A stretch of 53,826 nt of DNA from an uncultured Planctomycetota bacterium (GTDB lineage: Bacteria > Planctomycetota > Planctomycetia > Pirellulales > Thermoguttaceae), in the NCBI GenBank assembly GCA_902796885.1, contig CADBQY010000204.1, positions 1 to 53,826 on the forward strand, given 5' to 3'. Positions 45,665 to 53,826 of the stretch are shown here, in pieces. The translations under genes were made by a program, and so were the position numbers. A model generated the notes under the pieces. It searched no databases, was not told the origin of the DNA, and saw only the letters and a program-made list of their open reading frames with translations. How positions within the stretch are numbered: the first letter of the stretch is position 1; every line of letters begins with the position of its first letter.

Positions 45665-45703
45665 AAAAGCAAAAGGGGTTCGGGTCAAAACAACCCGAAC
45701 CCC
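45665..45703 (-). terminator. terminator of the hydrogenase operon
   Basis: Minus strand GGGGTTCGGGT/ACCCGAACCCC stem of 11 bp (arms 45693-45703 and 45675-45685), loop of 7, then TTTTGCTTTT. On the plus strand there is no T-run, so the MFS gene lacks a clear terminator. Confidence 0.88.
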
Positions 45704-45755
45704 GTCGTCGCGCGCCGCAATCATCGAGCGGCGGAGCAATGCCGTAAGCGGAAAC

Positions 45756-46136
45756 TTACAGCCGTTCGATCACCGTGCGGAGCTGTTCGCAGCGATACGG
45801 TTTGTCGAGAAACGCGTCGGCCTTGATCCAGGCGCGTTCGGCCTCGCTGTCAACCGAAAACTTCACGCCGTGACGGCTGTTCACGTCGGTCGCGATAATG
45901 ACTTTCGTCTCCGGATGATCCTTTTTGATATGGAACGCCAGCGAAAACCCGCTGTCGGCCTTTTCCATCACCAGGTCGGTGATCACAATGTCATACTTGT
46001 CGGCGGCGAGCGCTTCTTCGGCCGCGGCGCGATTTTCGACCACGGCAACGGCGCACCCGTCGGCTTTCAGCGCTTCGCTGACTTCGTCGGTGTACACAGG
46101 ATCGCCGTCCACCAGAAGAATCTTGCAGTTTTTCAT
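45756..46136 (-). CDS. single-domain response regulator in the hydrogenase operon
   Basis: 126 aa CheY-like receiver with no output domain. Acidic pocket D10 and D12, phospho-acceptor D54 (ITD), T83 and K112 (DKPY) are all present. The loop before the last strand is longer than in CheY (HGVKFSVDSEAERAWIKADAFLDKP region). It starts 107 nt after the hydA stop with AAAGG before ATG, and shares the terminator, so it is expressed with the hydrogenase. No histidine kinase lies nearby. A role in signalling redox or hydrogen state is inference. Confidence 0.92.
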   Translation of the reverse strand: MKNCKILLVDGDPVYTDEVSEALKADGCAVAVVENRAAAEEALAADKYDIVITDLVMEKADSGFSLAFHIKKDHPETKVIIATDVNSRHGVKFSVDSEAERAWIKADAFLDKPYRCEQLRTVIERL

Positions 46137-46243
46137 GATGATGAACCTTTTATCTCTTTCGTTTATCTTGGTATGTCGGGAAAAACATCACGAGCGGCCG
46201 GTCCGAAAGAGCGAGGATTCCGGACCGGCGCGCAAAAGACCTA

Positions 46244-47971
46244 TCAGGTGAGCGGAGTCCGCTCGTGATAGTGGGTGTGAAGCAGATGATGCGCCTTTTC
46301 GCTGTTCGGCTTGCCAAGGTATTCGTCGTAAAGGCGCTGGAGCTCTTTGTTCTCGTGGCAGAGACGGAGCGATTCGGTGGCGTCCAAATCGTAGAGCTTC
46401 TTCATACGGGCGGTCACGCGCTCGACCGTCGCGCCGTAAGGCTGACCGCCGCCGTTGATGCACCCGCCCGGGCAGGTCATCACTTCGATAAACTGAATAT
46501 CTTTCAGTTCGCCCTTCTTGACCAGTTCGATGATCTTGCGGGCGTTGCCGAGCGAGTTGACGACGGCGACGCCGACTTTAAGACCGTTGATATCGAGATG
46601 CGCTTCTTTCCCCCACCCTTCCAGGCCGCGGAGAGCTTCGAGTTTGAGCTCTTTGAGGTTCTCGCCGGTGATCAGGTAATAAGCGGTACGAACGGCCGCT
46701 TCCATCACGCCGCCGCTGGCGCCGAAGAGCTTCCCGGCGGTACTCCGTTCGCCGAACGGCGAATCGGCCGCTTCCGGCTCGAGTTTGCCAAGGTCGATCC
46801 CGAACATCTTGAACAGCTGGGCGGCTTCGCGAGTCGTCAGAACCGCGTCGATATCCTGGTAGCCGTCGCGGCCGAGTTCCGGACGCGACGCTTCAAATTT
46901 CTTGGCGGTACACGGCATGATCGAAACGCTGAAGATCTTCTTCGGCTCGATCCCGACCTTTTCGGCGTAGCACGACTTGATCACCGCGCCGAGCATCCCC
47001 TGCGGGGACTTGCAGCTCGAAACGTGCGGAAGCATTTCGGGATAGAAGGTTTCGATAAACTTGATCCAGCCGGGCGAGCAGCTGGTGAACATCGGCAGAA
47101 CGCCGCCGCCGGTCACTCGGCCGACCAGTTCGGTCGCCTCTTCCATAATGGTAAGGTCGGCGCTGAACGAAGTGTCGAACACGGCGTCGAATCCGACTTT
47201 GCGAAGCGCCGCGTGGAGTTTGCCCATCACGTCGGTGCCGAGCGGAAGGCCGAACTCTTCGCCGAGCGAAACCGAAACCGCCGGCGCGTGCTGAACGACG
47301 ACATGCAAGTTCGGGTCTTTCAGGGCGGCGACGACCTTGCCGATGTCGTTCTTGCCGGTGAGCGCGCCCGTCGGGCAGGCGGCGACGCACTGACCGCAGG
47401 CGATGCAGCTGGCGACATTCATACCTTCGTTGAACGAGTTGCCGATAAACGCCTTCGAACCGCGGCGGATATAGTCGAGGCACGAGACCGTCTGGATATT
47501 TTCACAGACACGGACGCAGCGGCCGCAGAGGATGCATTTGCTCGAGTCGCGGACGATCGCGGGACTCGATTCGTCGATCGGGCGGTTGTCCTTGGCGCCG
47601 GTATAGCGATGGCTGCGGACGCCCAGTTCGACCGAAAGGGACTGCAGTTTGCAGCTTCCGTTCCGCTCGCAGTAGAAGCAGTCGGTCGGATGGTTCGCCA
47701 GGAGGAGTTCAAGAATCGTCCGGCGCGCTTCAATCACGCGCTGCGAATGGGTTTTCACTTTCATACCGTCGGCGATCGGGAACGCGCAGGCGGGAACCAG
47801 AGCGCGCTGCCCTTCAACCTCGCAGACACACATACGACACGCCCCCGTTGCCGGAAGGCCTTCCATATTGCAGAGGGTCGGGACTTCGATCCCCGCGCGA
47901 TTCAACGCCGCCAGAAGCATTTCGCCGGCTTCGGCCTGAATCGTTTTTCCGTTGACTTCAATATTGATCAT
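46244..47971 (-). CDS. hydA: [FeFe] hydrogenase catalytic subunit, multimeric type
   Basis: 575 aa hydrogen-evolving subunit of an NADH-linked, probably electron-bifurcating HydABC complex. N-terminal plant-type [2Fe-2S] domain (C34, C45, C48, C62), His-ligated cluster (H94 with C98, C101, C107), two [4Fe-4S] clusters (cysteines 146-200), then the H-cluster domain: L1 TSCSPGW with C298, L2 MPCTAKKFE with C353, L3 with C500 and C504, and a short small-subunit-like tail. L1 has Ser instead of the second Cys of TSCCPxW, a variant I associate with multimeric enzymes. Maturases HydE/F/G are not in the window. Confidence 0.95.
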   Translation of the reverse strand: MINIEVNGKTIQAEAGEMLLAALNRAGIEVPTLCNMEGLPATGACRMCVCEVEGQRALVPACAFPIADGMKVKTHSQRVIEARRTILELLLANHPTDCFYCERNGSCKLQSLSVELGVRSHRYTGAKDNRPIDESSPAIVRDSSKCILCGRCVRVCENIQTVSCLDYIRRGSKAFIGNSFNEGMNVASCIACGQCVAACPTGALTGKNDIGKVVAALKDPNLHVVVQHAPAVSVSLGEEFGLPLGTDVMGKLHAALRKVGFDAVFDTSFSADLTIMEEATELVGRVTGGGVLPMFTSCSPGWIKFIETFYPEMLPHVSSCKSPQGMLGAVIKSCYAEKVGIEPKKIFSVSIMPCTAKKFEASRPELGRDGYQDIDAVLTTREAAQLFKMFGIDLGKLEPEAADSPFGERSTAGKLFGASGGVMEAAVRTAYYLITGENLKELKLEALRGLEGWGKEAHLDINGLKVGVAVVNSLGNARKIIELVKKGELKDIQFIEVMTCPGGCINGGGQPYGATVERVTARMKKLYDLDATESLRLCHENKELQRLYDEYLGKPNSEKAHHLLHTHYHERTPLT

Positions 47972-48009
47972 GGTTCTTATTCCTTATTCTTGCGAAAGTT
48001 GTTTCGATT

Positions 48010-49956
48010 TTACTTCTTGAGAATGGCGTCGAATCGGCAGTTGCTCATGCACAGACCGCACGAGATGCACTTCTCGGCGTCGATGACGTGCGGCTGCTTG
48101 ACCGTACCGGTAATCGCGCCGACCGGGCAGTTCTTGGCGCAGAGGGTGCACCCTTTGCACTTGTCGGCGATAATTTCGAACTTCAGCAGTTCGCTGCAGA
48201 CTTTCGCGGGACACTTGCGGTCGAAGATATGCGCTTCGTATTCGTCGCGGAACCAGCGGATCGTCGAAAGAACCGGGTTCGGCGCCGTCTGACCCAGCGC
48301 GCAAAGGCTCGTGTCCTGAATAATCTGGCCGAGTTTTTCCATGTGGATAATGCTCTGGAACCGTTCGAGGGTGTCCTGTTCCGATTCGTTGCGGTCGCTG
48401 CGCGTGATCCGGTTGAGGATCTCGAGCATCCGCCGGGTACCTTCGCGGCACGGAGTGCATTTGCCGCAGCTCTCGCGCTGAATGAAGTCCATGAAGAACT
48501 TGGCCACGTCGACCATGCAGTTGTCTTCGTCCATCACCACCAGACCGCCGGACCCCATGATGGCGCCGACCGTCTTGAGCGACTCGTAGTCGATTTCGAT
48601 ATCGATGTGCGATTCGGGAATACAGCCGCCCGAAGGACCGCCGATCTGAACCGCTTTGTAGGCTTTCCCGTTGGCGATCCCGCCGCCGATCGAGAAGATG
48701 ACGTCGCGGATCGTGGTCCCCATGGCGACTTCGACCAGACCGGTCCGGTTGACCTTACCGGAAAGGGCGAAGACCTTGGTCCCTTTACTCCCCTCGGTGC
48801 CGATGGCGTTGAACCATTTGGCGCCCTTATCGACGATCGAGGCGACGTTGGCGAGCGTCTCGACGTTGTTGATGATCGTCGGATAGCCGAACAGACCGCT
48901 GACCGCGGGGAACGGCGGACGCGGACGAGGCATCCCGCGTTTCCCTTCGATACTGTGAATCAGCGCGGTCTCTTCGCCGCAGACGAACGCGCCGGCGCCC
49001 ATCTTAATGACCATTTCCAGCGAGAAATCGGACCCCAGGATATTGTCGCCCAGAAGGTTGTTCGCTTTCGCCTCGGCGATCGCGACCCGCAGACGGGCGA
49101 TCGCCAGCGGATATTCGGCGCGGATGTAGATATACGCTTTCTGAGCGCCGATCGCGTAGGCGGCCAGCGCCATCCCTTCGAGGAGGCGGTGCGGGTCGCC
49201 TTCGATGACCGCGCGGTCCATGAACGCGCCCGGGTCGCCTTCGTCGGCGTTGCAGATCAGGTAGCGGTGGGTCTCTTGATTGGCGCGCGCGAACATCCAT
49301 TTGCGCCCGGCGGGGAACCCGCCGCCGCCGCGTCCGCGCAGACCGCTTTCGAGAACCTCTTTGCAGATGTCGTCCGGCGAAACCTTGTTGGCCAGGGTCT
49401 TTTTCAGCGCGCGGTAACCGCCGCGGGCGATGTACTCTTCAAGGCTGCCCGGATCCATCAAACCGCAGTTAGCCAGAACCCAGCGGGTCTGCGGGGCGAA
49501 GAACGGATGCTCGTCGATGAAAATGACGCCGTCCCACGCCGCGGTCTTTTCGTCGCGGTATTGACCCATCACGTGGTCGGCGACGACTTCGCCTTTATTG
49601 ACGATCGCGTCGAGAATCGCGGGGGTCACGTCTTTGGTCATCTGCTGGAACGCGATCCGGTTTTTCCCGGGGAGCTGAACGTCGACGATCGGTTCGACGG
49701 CGCAAAGACCGACGCACCCGACCTCGACGATCTCGGCGTCTAGGTTATTGTCTTTCACGAACGCGCGAACGGCTTCGAGGGTCTCGCCGGCGCCGGCGCC
49801 CAAACCGCACGTTCCGGTTCCGACGTAGAACGTTGGCTTTACGACATCTTCCCGCCGGAGGATCGAGAGTTTCTGAGCCTGTTCCGGCGTCAGGTTGCTC
49901 GTATCGCCCAGAGCCCAGGAAAGAAATTCAGTGTCAAGAGGTTTTACTTGTTCCAT
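48010..49956 (-). CDS. hydB: hydrogenase flavoprotein subunit (NuoF-like)
   Basis: 648 aa NADH/FMN subunit that exchanges electrons between NADH, ferredoxin and HydA. N-terminal thioredoxin-like domain (about 40-130), then the NuoF core with NADH/FMN loop GLRGRGGGGFPAGRKW and the cluster motif SCGKCTPCREGT, ending with a C-terminal two-[4Fe-4S] ferredoxin (CKGCTLCAKNCP, CISCGLCMSNC). In the N-terminal domain only C50, C81 and C85 are seen; the first Cys of the usual C-x4-C pair is missing. ATG 49956. Spacing of 38 nt to hydA and 78 nt from hydC. Confidence 0.95.
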   Translation of the reverse strand: MEQVKPLDTEFLSWALGDTSNLTPEQAQKLSILRREDVVKPTFYVGTGTCGLGAGAGETLEAVRAFVKDNNLDAEIVEVGCVGLCAVEPIVDVQLPGKNRIAFQQMTKDVTPAILDAIVNKGEVVADHVMGQYRDEKTAAWDGVIFIDEHPFFAPQTRWVLANCGLMDPGSLEEYIARGGYRALKKTLANKVSPDDICKEVLESGLRGRGGGGFPAGRKWMFARANQETHRYLICNADEGDPGAFMDRAVIEGDPHRLLEGMALAAYAIGAQKAYIYIRAEYPLAIARLRVAIAEAKANNLLGDNILGSDFSLEMVIKMGAGAFVCGEETALIHSIEGKRGMPRPRPPFPAVSGLFGYPTIINNVETLANVASIVDKGAKWFNAIGTEGSKGTKVFALSGKVNRTGLVEVAMGTTIRDVIFSIGGGIANGKAYKAVQIGGPSGGCIPESHIDIEIDYESLKTVGAIMGSGGLVVMDEDNCMVDVAKFFMDFIQRESCGKCTPCREGTRRMLEILNRITRSDRNESEQDTLERFQSIIHMEKLGQIIQDTSLCALGQTAPNPVLSTIRWFRDEYEAHIFDRKCPAKVCSELLKFEIIADKCKGCTLCAKNCPVGAITGTVKQPHVIDAEKCISCGLCMSNCRFDAILKK

Positions 49957-50034
49957 TTTATTTCTCTGCTCTTAGTGGAGTGTTTTGATTGATGGGAGAA
50001 TAACGGTGAACTTCCCCGCCGAAGACGGAAGAGA

Positions 50035-50532
50035 TCACGCGCCCTTGGCCGCGGCAGCCTGCTGGCGGTACGATTTGATGATACCGGGGATCGACTGCGT
50101 GGTCAGCTTGGCGTGGAAATTGTTCGAGATATTCATCACGGGAGCTAATCCGCACGCGCCGATGCAGGCGACGATTTCCAGGCTGAAAAGGCCGTCGCGG
50201 GTGGTTTCACCCGGATTGATCTTAAGTTCACGGACGAGAGCGTCGAGGATCGCCGCCGAACCCTTCACGTGGCACGCGGTACCGCGGCAGATCTGAATGT
50301 GGTATTTCCCCTGGGCAGAGAAACGAAACTGGTTGTAGAAGGTGGCAACACCGTAAATTTTGCTCGTCGGAATGTGGAGCTGCTTGCCGACCTCTACCAC
50401 GGCTTCGCGGGAAAGATACCCGCAGGCGCCCTGGATTTCCTGAAGAATCGGAATCAGCTGGTCCCGGCCGGCGTTCGGATAGCGAGCCAGAATCTTCTGA
50501 ACTTCTTCGATGATCGAAACTGAACTTGTCAT
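50035..50532 (-). CDS. hydC: hydrogenase small subunit (NuoE-like)
   Basis: 165 aa thioredoxin-fold [2Fe-2S] protein, the NuoE-type partner of HydB. Ligands C82 and C87 (C-x4-C), C123 and C127 (C-x3-C) are intact. The helical N-terminal part holds IPILQEIQGACGYL, typical of the family. ATG 50532 follows AAAGGTAG. First gene of the hydC-hydB-hydA-regulator operon. A TATAGT box about 50 nt upstream could be its -10, but the -35 is not convincing. Confidence 0.95.
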   Translation of the reverse strand: MTSSVSIIEEVQKILARYPNAGRDQLIPILQEIQGACGYLSREAVVEVGKQLHIPTSKIYGVATFYNQFRFSAQGKYHIQICRGTACHVKGSAAILDALVRELKINPGETTRDGLFSLEIVACIGACGLAPVMNISNNFHAKLTTQSIPGIIKSYRQQAAAAKGA

Positions 50533-50634
50533 ATACTACCTTTCAACTGAACCAAAGTGTGGATCAAGCACCTTAATTGATACTATAAACCTATTATGAA
50601 GGAATTACGGAAAAATAAAAGGGCATTCCGCCGG

Positions 50635-50659
50635 AAAAACCCCGTTTCCAGGGGTTTTT
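50635..50659. terminator. orphan terminator-like hairpin in the hydC/GlpA intergenic region
   Basis: AAAAACCCC-GTTTCCA-GGGGTTTTT, symmetric for both strands. No annotated gene ends here. The surrounding 50533-50947 is AT-rich and contains no ORF I can support. Confidence 0.6.
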
Positions 50660-50910
50660 AGGGTCGCCGTAGAAAAAAATATCGCGAATTTTAATCCGTC
50701 GCGTTCTTTTAGACTCGGAAAAATAAGGATCCGCCGAACGAATCCTCCTTAAAAATTTCGGCTTGCCTAAACTTTTTTTCGCGTCGTTCCGAAGCCCGAA
50801 CCGCCCCCGTTTCAAAAGGAAAATTCCCCCCCGTTTACGCGACGTGATAAACGGGACACCGGCGGTTTTCCCCTCCGGACGCGCTTCGTCTCCCGCCGCG
50901 GCGCGGAATG

Positions 50911-50938
50911 TTGATTTCGTTTTGAAAGCCGTTAAAAT
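50911..50938 (+). promoter_or_regulatory. promoter of the GlpA-like operon
   Basis: TTGATT (50911-50916), 16 bp spacer, TAAAAT (50933-50938). ATG 50948 lies ten bases past the -10, so the leader is 0-4 nt. Confidence 0.65.
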
Positions 50939-50947
50939 GATTCGGTA

Positions 50948-52429
50948 ATGAACAGAACGCAAGAACAACCCCTAGAATCTTTCGACGGAGTGATCGTCGG
51001 CGCCGGCGTCATCGGCGCCGCGGTCGCCCGCGCCCTGGCGCGGTACCGGCTCAGCCTCCTCCTTCTGGATCGCGAAAGCGACGTCGGCACGGTCACGTCG
51101 GCGGCAAACTCGGCGATCGTCCACTCCGGCTACGATCCGGTCCCCGGAAGCCTGAAAGCGAAAATGAACGTCGCCGGAAACCGTCTCTTCCCCGAGACCT
51201 GCCGGCAGCTCGACGTCGATCTGAAAATGATCGGTTCGCTGACACTGGCGATCGGCGACGAAGAGGTCGCCGTCCTCGACGAACTCGCCGCCCGAGCCGC
51301 GCAGAACGGCGTTCCGGTCGAAATTCTGAGCCGTGCCGAAGTCCTCCGGCGCGAGCCGAACCTCACTCCAGAAGTTCGCGCCGCCCTTTTCGCGCCGACC
51401 GCGGGGATCGTCAATCCGTTCGAACTGACCGTCGCGCTCGCCGAAAACGCGGTCCAAAACGGCGTGACGCTTCGTCTCAACGAAGAGGTCACCCGCGTCG
51501 CGCCCGCCCCCGACGGGTGGTATACCGTGACGACAAGCCGGGGCGCTTACCGTACTCGTGCGCTGGTCAACGCCGCCGGACTTCACGCCGACACGCTCGC
51601 CAACGCCGCGCTCGCCGAGCGGGGCCGATCCGCCGACTACGAAATCCGTCCGCGCAAAGGGGAATATTTCGTTCTCGACCATTTCGATCCCGAATTCATC
51701 CGCCACACGATCTTTACCGTCCCAACCCAAAAGGGAAAAGGGATTCTTGTCACGCCGACGACCCACGGGAACTATTTGATCGGTCCGTCGGCCGAGTTTA
51801 CCGACCGAAAGGACAATTTCGCGACCACCGACGAAACCCTGGCGCGGGTTCTCGCTTCGGCACAGAAACTTGTTCCCTCGATTCCGACCCGGCAGATCAT
51901 CCGCCAGTTCGCCGGACTTCGCGCGGTCGAAAAGCGGGGCGAGTTCGTAATCGACCGGCCCGCTCCCGGCCTGATTAACCTTCTGGGAATCCAGTCCCCC
52001 GGTCTGACGGCCTCGCTGGCCATCGCCGAAGAGGTCGTCAATCTCATTCGGAACGACGTCCCTCTGGAAGAAAACCCCGATTTCGATCCCCGACGCCGCC
52101 CCCGCGTCCGACTCGCTCGGATGGCGCCGCTCGACCGCGCGGCGTACGTCGCCGAACACCCTTCGTTCGGCCGGATCGTCTGCCGCTGCGAGGACGTCTC
52201 GGAAGGGGAAATCGTCGACGCGATCCGCCGTCCCTGCGGCGCGACGACGGTCGACGGGGTCAAGAAGCGTGTCCGCCCCGGATTCGGCAAATGCCAGGGC
52301 GGGTTCTGCCAACCGCAGGTCGTCAGGATTCTGGCGCGTGAACTCGGCAGAAAACCGGAGGAAATCCCGTTGAAATCCCCCGGAACCGAGATTCTCCTCG
52401 AAAGGATCGGAGAGACCGATGACGCCTGA
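50948..52429 (+). CDS. GlpA-like FAD-dependent dehydrogenase with C-terminal [2Fe-2S] domain
   Basis: 493 aa flavoprotein of the DAO/GlpA (anaerobic glycerol-3-phosphate dehydrogenase) group; LhgO-type hydroxyglutarate oxidases are related. FAD motif VIVGAGVIGAAVARAL, then the substrate domain, and a BFD-like C-terminal cluster domain with CRCEDVSEGEI and KCQGGFCQP. No Shine-Dalgarno sequence, consistent with the leaderless promoter. Overlaps the next gene by 11 bp. The same three-gene order with a DUF1667 protein occurs in many Firmicutes beside glycerol kinase, from memory. Confidence 0.92.
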   Translation: MNRTQEQPLESFDGVIVGAGVIGAAVARALARYRLSLLLLDRESDVGTVTSAANSAIVHSGYDPVPGSLKAKMNVAGNRLFPETCRQLDVDLKMIGSLTLAIGDEEVAVLDELAARAAQNGVPVEILSRAEVLRREPNLTPEVRAALFAPTAGIVNPFELTVALAENAVQNGVTLRLNEEVTRVAPAPDGWYTVTTSRGAYRTRALVNAAGLHADTLANAALAERGRSADYEIRPRKGEYFVLDHFDPEFIRHTIFTVPTQKGKGILVTPTTHGNYLIGPSAEFTDRKDNFATTDETLARVLASAQKLVPSIPTRQIIRQFAGLRAVEKRGEFVIDRPAPGLINLLGIQSPGLTASLAIAEEVVNLIRNDVPLEENPDFDPRRRPRVRLARMAPLDRAAYVAEHPSFGRIVCRCEDVSEGEIVDAIRRPCGATTVDGVKKRVRPGFGKCQGGFCQPQVVRILARELGRKPEEIPLKSPGTEILLERIGETDDA

Positions 52430-53702
52430 TCTCCTCAAAACCGAAACGTTCGACCTGGTCGTCATCGGCGCCGGTTCGGCGGGTCTGGCCGCGGCAAGCG
52501 CGGCGGCCGACGCCGGAGTTGAACGGATACTTATTCTCGAAAAAGAGGACTTTCCGGGGGGGATTCTTCTTCAATGCGTCCATAACGGGTTCGGGCTCCA
52601 TCGCTACGAGCAGGAGCTGACCGGACCGGAATACGCCGAGCGCGCCCTGTCCGAATTGCGGAGGAAAAGAATCGATCTTCGATGCGGCGCGATGGTTCTG
52701 TCGATCACCCCCGACAAAGAGGTACGCTATTCCGGCGAGAAATACGGTTACCGCGCGGCTCGCGCCAAGTCGGTCGTCTGCGCCACCGGCGCCGACGAGC
52801 GGACGCGCGGCGCCATTCGGATTCCCGGCGACCGGCCGGCCGGCGTGATGACCGCCGGGCTGGCGCAGCATTACATGAACCTCGACGGCTATACGGTCGG
52901 CCGACGCGTCTTCATTCTGGGGAGCGGAGACATCGGACTGATCATGGCGCGGCGTGTCACGCTCGAGGGGGGAAAAGTCCTCGGCGTGGCGGAACTGATG
53001 CCCTACTCGAACGGTCTGGCGCGGAATATCGCGCAATGCCTGAACGACTTCGACATTCCCCTCTATCTGAGCCACACGGTTCGCGAAATCCGCGGAAAGA
53101 AACGTCTCGAACAGATCGTCCTGTCCCAAGTCGACGAAAACTTCGCGTTCGTTCCGGGAACCGACAAGACGTTTGACGTCGACACCCTTCTCCTTTCGGT
53201 CGGACTGATCCCCTCGAACCGCCTTCTGACCGAACTGGGGGTTCGTCTTCATCCGAAAACCGGCGGTCCGGTCGTCGACGAAACGCTTCAGACCTCGATC
53301 CCCGGCATCTTTTCGTGCGGGAACAGTCTCCACGTCCATGATCTGGCCGACTTTGTCAGCATGGAGGGCGAAAACGCGGGACGCTGCGCCGCGCTCTATA
53401 TCCAGGAAAAACTCGGCGCCGAATCCGGCGATTCCCCCGTCGTCCGCACCGAGCCGGGCGCGGGGATCGGTTACCTTCTCCCTTCCGTTCTCCACGCCGA
53501 ACGGGCCGAAGAGTTTCTTCTGAAATTCCGCGTCCGAAAACCTTACCGCGACGTCGCGCTTCTGCTCAAGCTGAACGGCAGACTGATGAAGAAAATCAAA
53601 AAACCGTATCTTCTCCCCGCCGAAATGGAAAACCTGCGTCTGAAAAAAGAGGAGCTGCCCGAGCCGTCCGGAACGCTGACACTGGAGGTCGCCGATGAGT
53701 AA
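52419..53702 (+). CDS. NAD(P)/FAD-dependent oxidoreductase, GlpA partner
   Basis: 427 aa two-dinucleotide-binding flavoprotein. FAD site VVIGAGSAGLAAASAA near the N terminus, NAD(P) site ILGSGDIGLIMARR in the middle, and the second FAD motif GIFSCGNSLHVHDL near residue 305. Probably passes electrons from the GlpA-like subunit to NAD(P) or another acceptor. Overlaps both neighbours (11 bp and 8 bp), so it is translationally coupled. No membrane anchor. Confidence 0.93.
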   Translation: MTPDLLKTETFDLVVIGAGSAGLAAASAAADAGVERILILEKEDFPGGILLQCVHNGFGLHRYEQELTGPEYAERALSELRRKRIDLRCGAMVLSITPDKEVRYSGEKYGYRAARAKSVVCATGADERTRGAIRIPGDRPAGVMTAGLAQHYMNLDGYTVGRRVFILGSGDIGLIMARRVTLEGGKVLGVAELMPYSNGLARNIAQCLNDFDIPLYLSHTVREIRGKKRLEQIVLSQVDENFAFVPGTDKTFDVDTLLLSVGLIPSNRLLTELGVRLHPKTGGPVVDETLQTSIPGIFSCGNSLHVHDLADFVSMEGENAGRCAALYIQEKLGAESGDSPVVRTEPGAGIGYLLPSVLHAERAEEFLLKFRVRKPYRDVALLLKLNGRLMKKIKKPYLLPAEMENLRLKKEELPEPSGTLTLEVADE

Positions 53703-53826
53703 CCCGAAACTCCCCGCCGAAATGATCTGTATCGTTTGTCCGCGCGGATGTCACCTCCGGATCGACGAACAGATGAACGTCACGGGAAACGCCTGCCCGC
53801 GCGGCGCGGCATACGCCAAAGCCGAA
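53695..53826 (+). CDS. DUF1667 protein, 5' part (runs off the window)
   Basis: First 44 codons only. Begins MSNPKLPAEMICIVCPRGCH with further Cys in NACPRGAAYA, giving CIVC..GC and CPRG, the cysteine pattern of DUF1667. The start overlaps the previous stop as ATGAGTAA with GGAGG close by. Probably the Fe-S third component of the GlpA-like complex. Confidence 0.9.
   Translation, partial: MSNPKLPAEMICIVCPRGCHLRIDEQMNVTGNACPRGAAYAKAE

Noticed and set aside
46265..48292. 675-codon plus-strand open frame opposite hydA
   Set aside because: Antisense shadow of a gene with clear Fe-S and H-cluster motifs; no ribosome site or promoter of its own.
50594..50968. 124-codon minus-strand ORF in the hydC/GlpA gap
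   Set aside because: Starts inside the GlpA-like gene, crosses the orphan terminator, has no ribosome site and low-complexity basic composition.

Overview
The window looks like a GC-rich chromosome segment from an anaerobic planctomycete, probably a gut-type relative of the Pirellulales/Thermoguttaceae. Reasons: an exported beta-helix protein has the planctomycete-style N-terminal motif (LERRFLLS, like LEPRxLLS) plus a dockerin; there are two Tat-exported Gfo/Idh/MocA oxidoreductases; a GIDE-LemA fusion; an NPFS...RPG-type P-loop ATPase; and several plant-polysaccharide esterases. Anaerobic life is indicated by a PerR-rubrerythrin-rubredoxin operon, a trimeric [FeFe] hydrogenase, a FocA/NirC channel, an iron alcohol dehydrogenase and an Fe-S G3P-dehydrogenase-like operon. 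The lineage call is inference; no rRNA is present.

Layout. 1-5.8 kb (minus strand): tRNA-Ser(UGA), a Tat-exported alpha/beta hydrolase, miaB, recQ and miaA in overlapping order, then tRNA-Cys and tRNA-Glu. 5.9-14.1 kb (minus): a membrane-anchored prenyltransferase-fold repeat protein, sbcD-sbcC, hpt and focA. 14.2-17.2 kb: two small divergent ORFs, a shared operator, and perR-rbr-rubredoxin/GltS. 17.3-19.5 kb (minus): an Fe-S aldo/keto reductase and an ADP-ribosylglycohydrolase. 19.6-23.9 kb (plus): an exported oxidoreductase and two tandem CE15 esterases. 24.0-30.1 kb: an EF-G paralogue diverging from an arrestin-like/P-loop ATPase pair, and an iron ADH with GIDE-LemA. 30.2-34.2 kb (plus): a CE7 esterase, a Nudix hydrolase and the dockerin protein.

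34.2-42 kb: a second exported Gfo/Idh/MocA enzyme (minus), tRNA-fMet and nth (plus), then a minus-strand run of an FAD oxidoreductase, a deoxyhypusine-synthase-like protein, a TPR protein with a His/Cys metal-binding stretch, and a beta-hydroxyacid dehydrogenase. 42.1-45.7 kb (plus): an unknown protein coupled to a GH39-like glycosidase, then an MFS transporter. 45.7-50.5 kb (minus): hydC-hydB-hydA with a response regulator. 50.9 kb to the end (plus): a GlpA-like dehydrogenase, its FAD/NAD partner and the start of a DUF1667 protein.

How it fits together: esterases and glycosidases release sugars from xylan-rich plant material; fermentation electrons leave through hydrogenase and alcohol dehydrogenase; PerR and rubrerythrin handle oxygen stress. 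Promoters with good -35/-10 boxes can be read in many gaps. Three of them place the start of transcription almost at the ATG, which suggests leaderless mRNAs. I saw no CRISPR array, insertion sequence or prophage.
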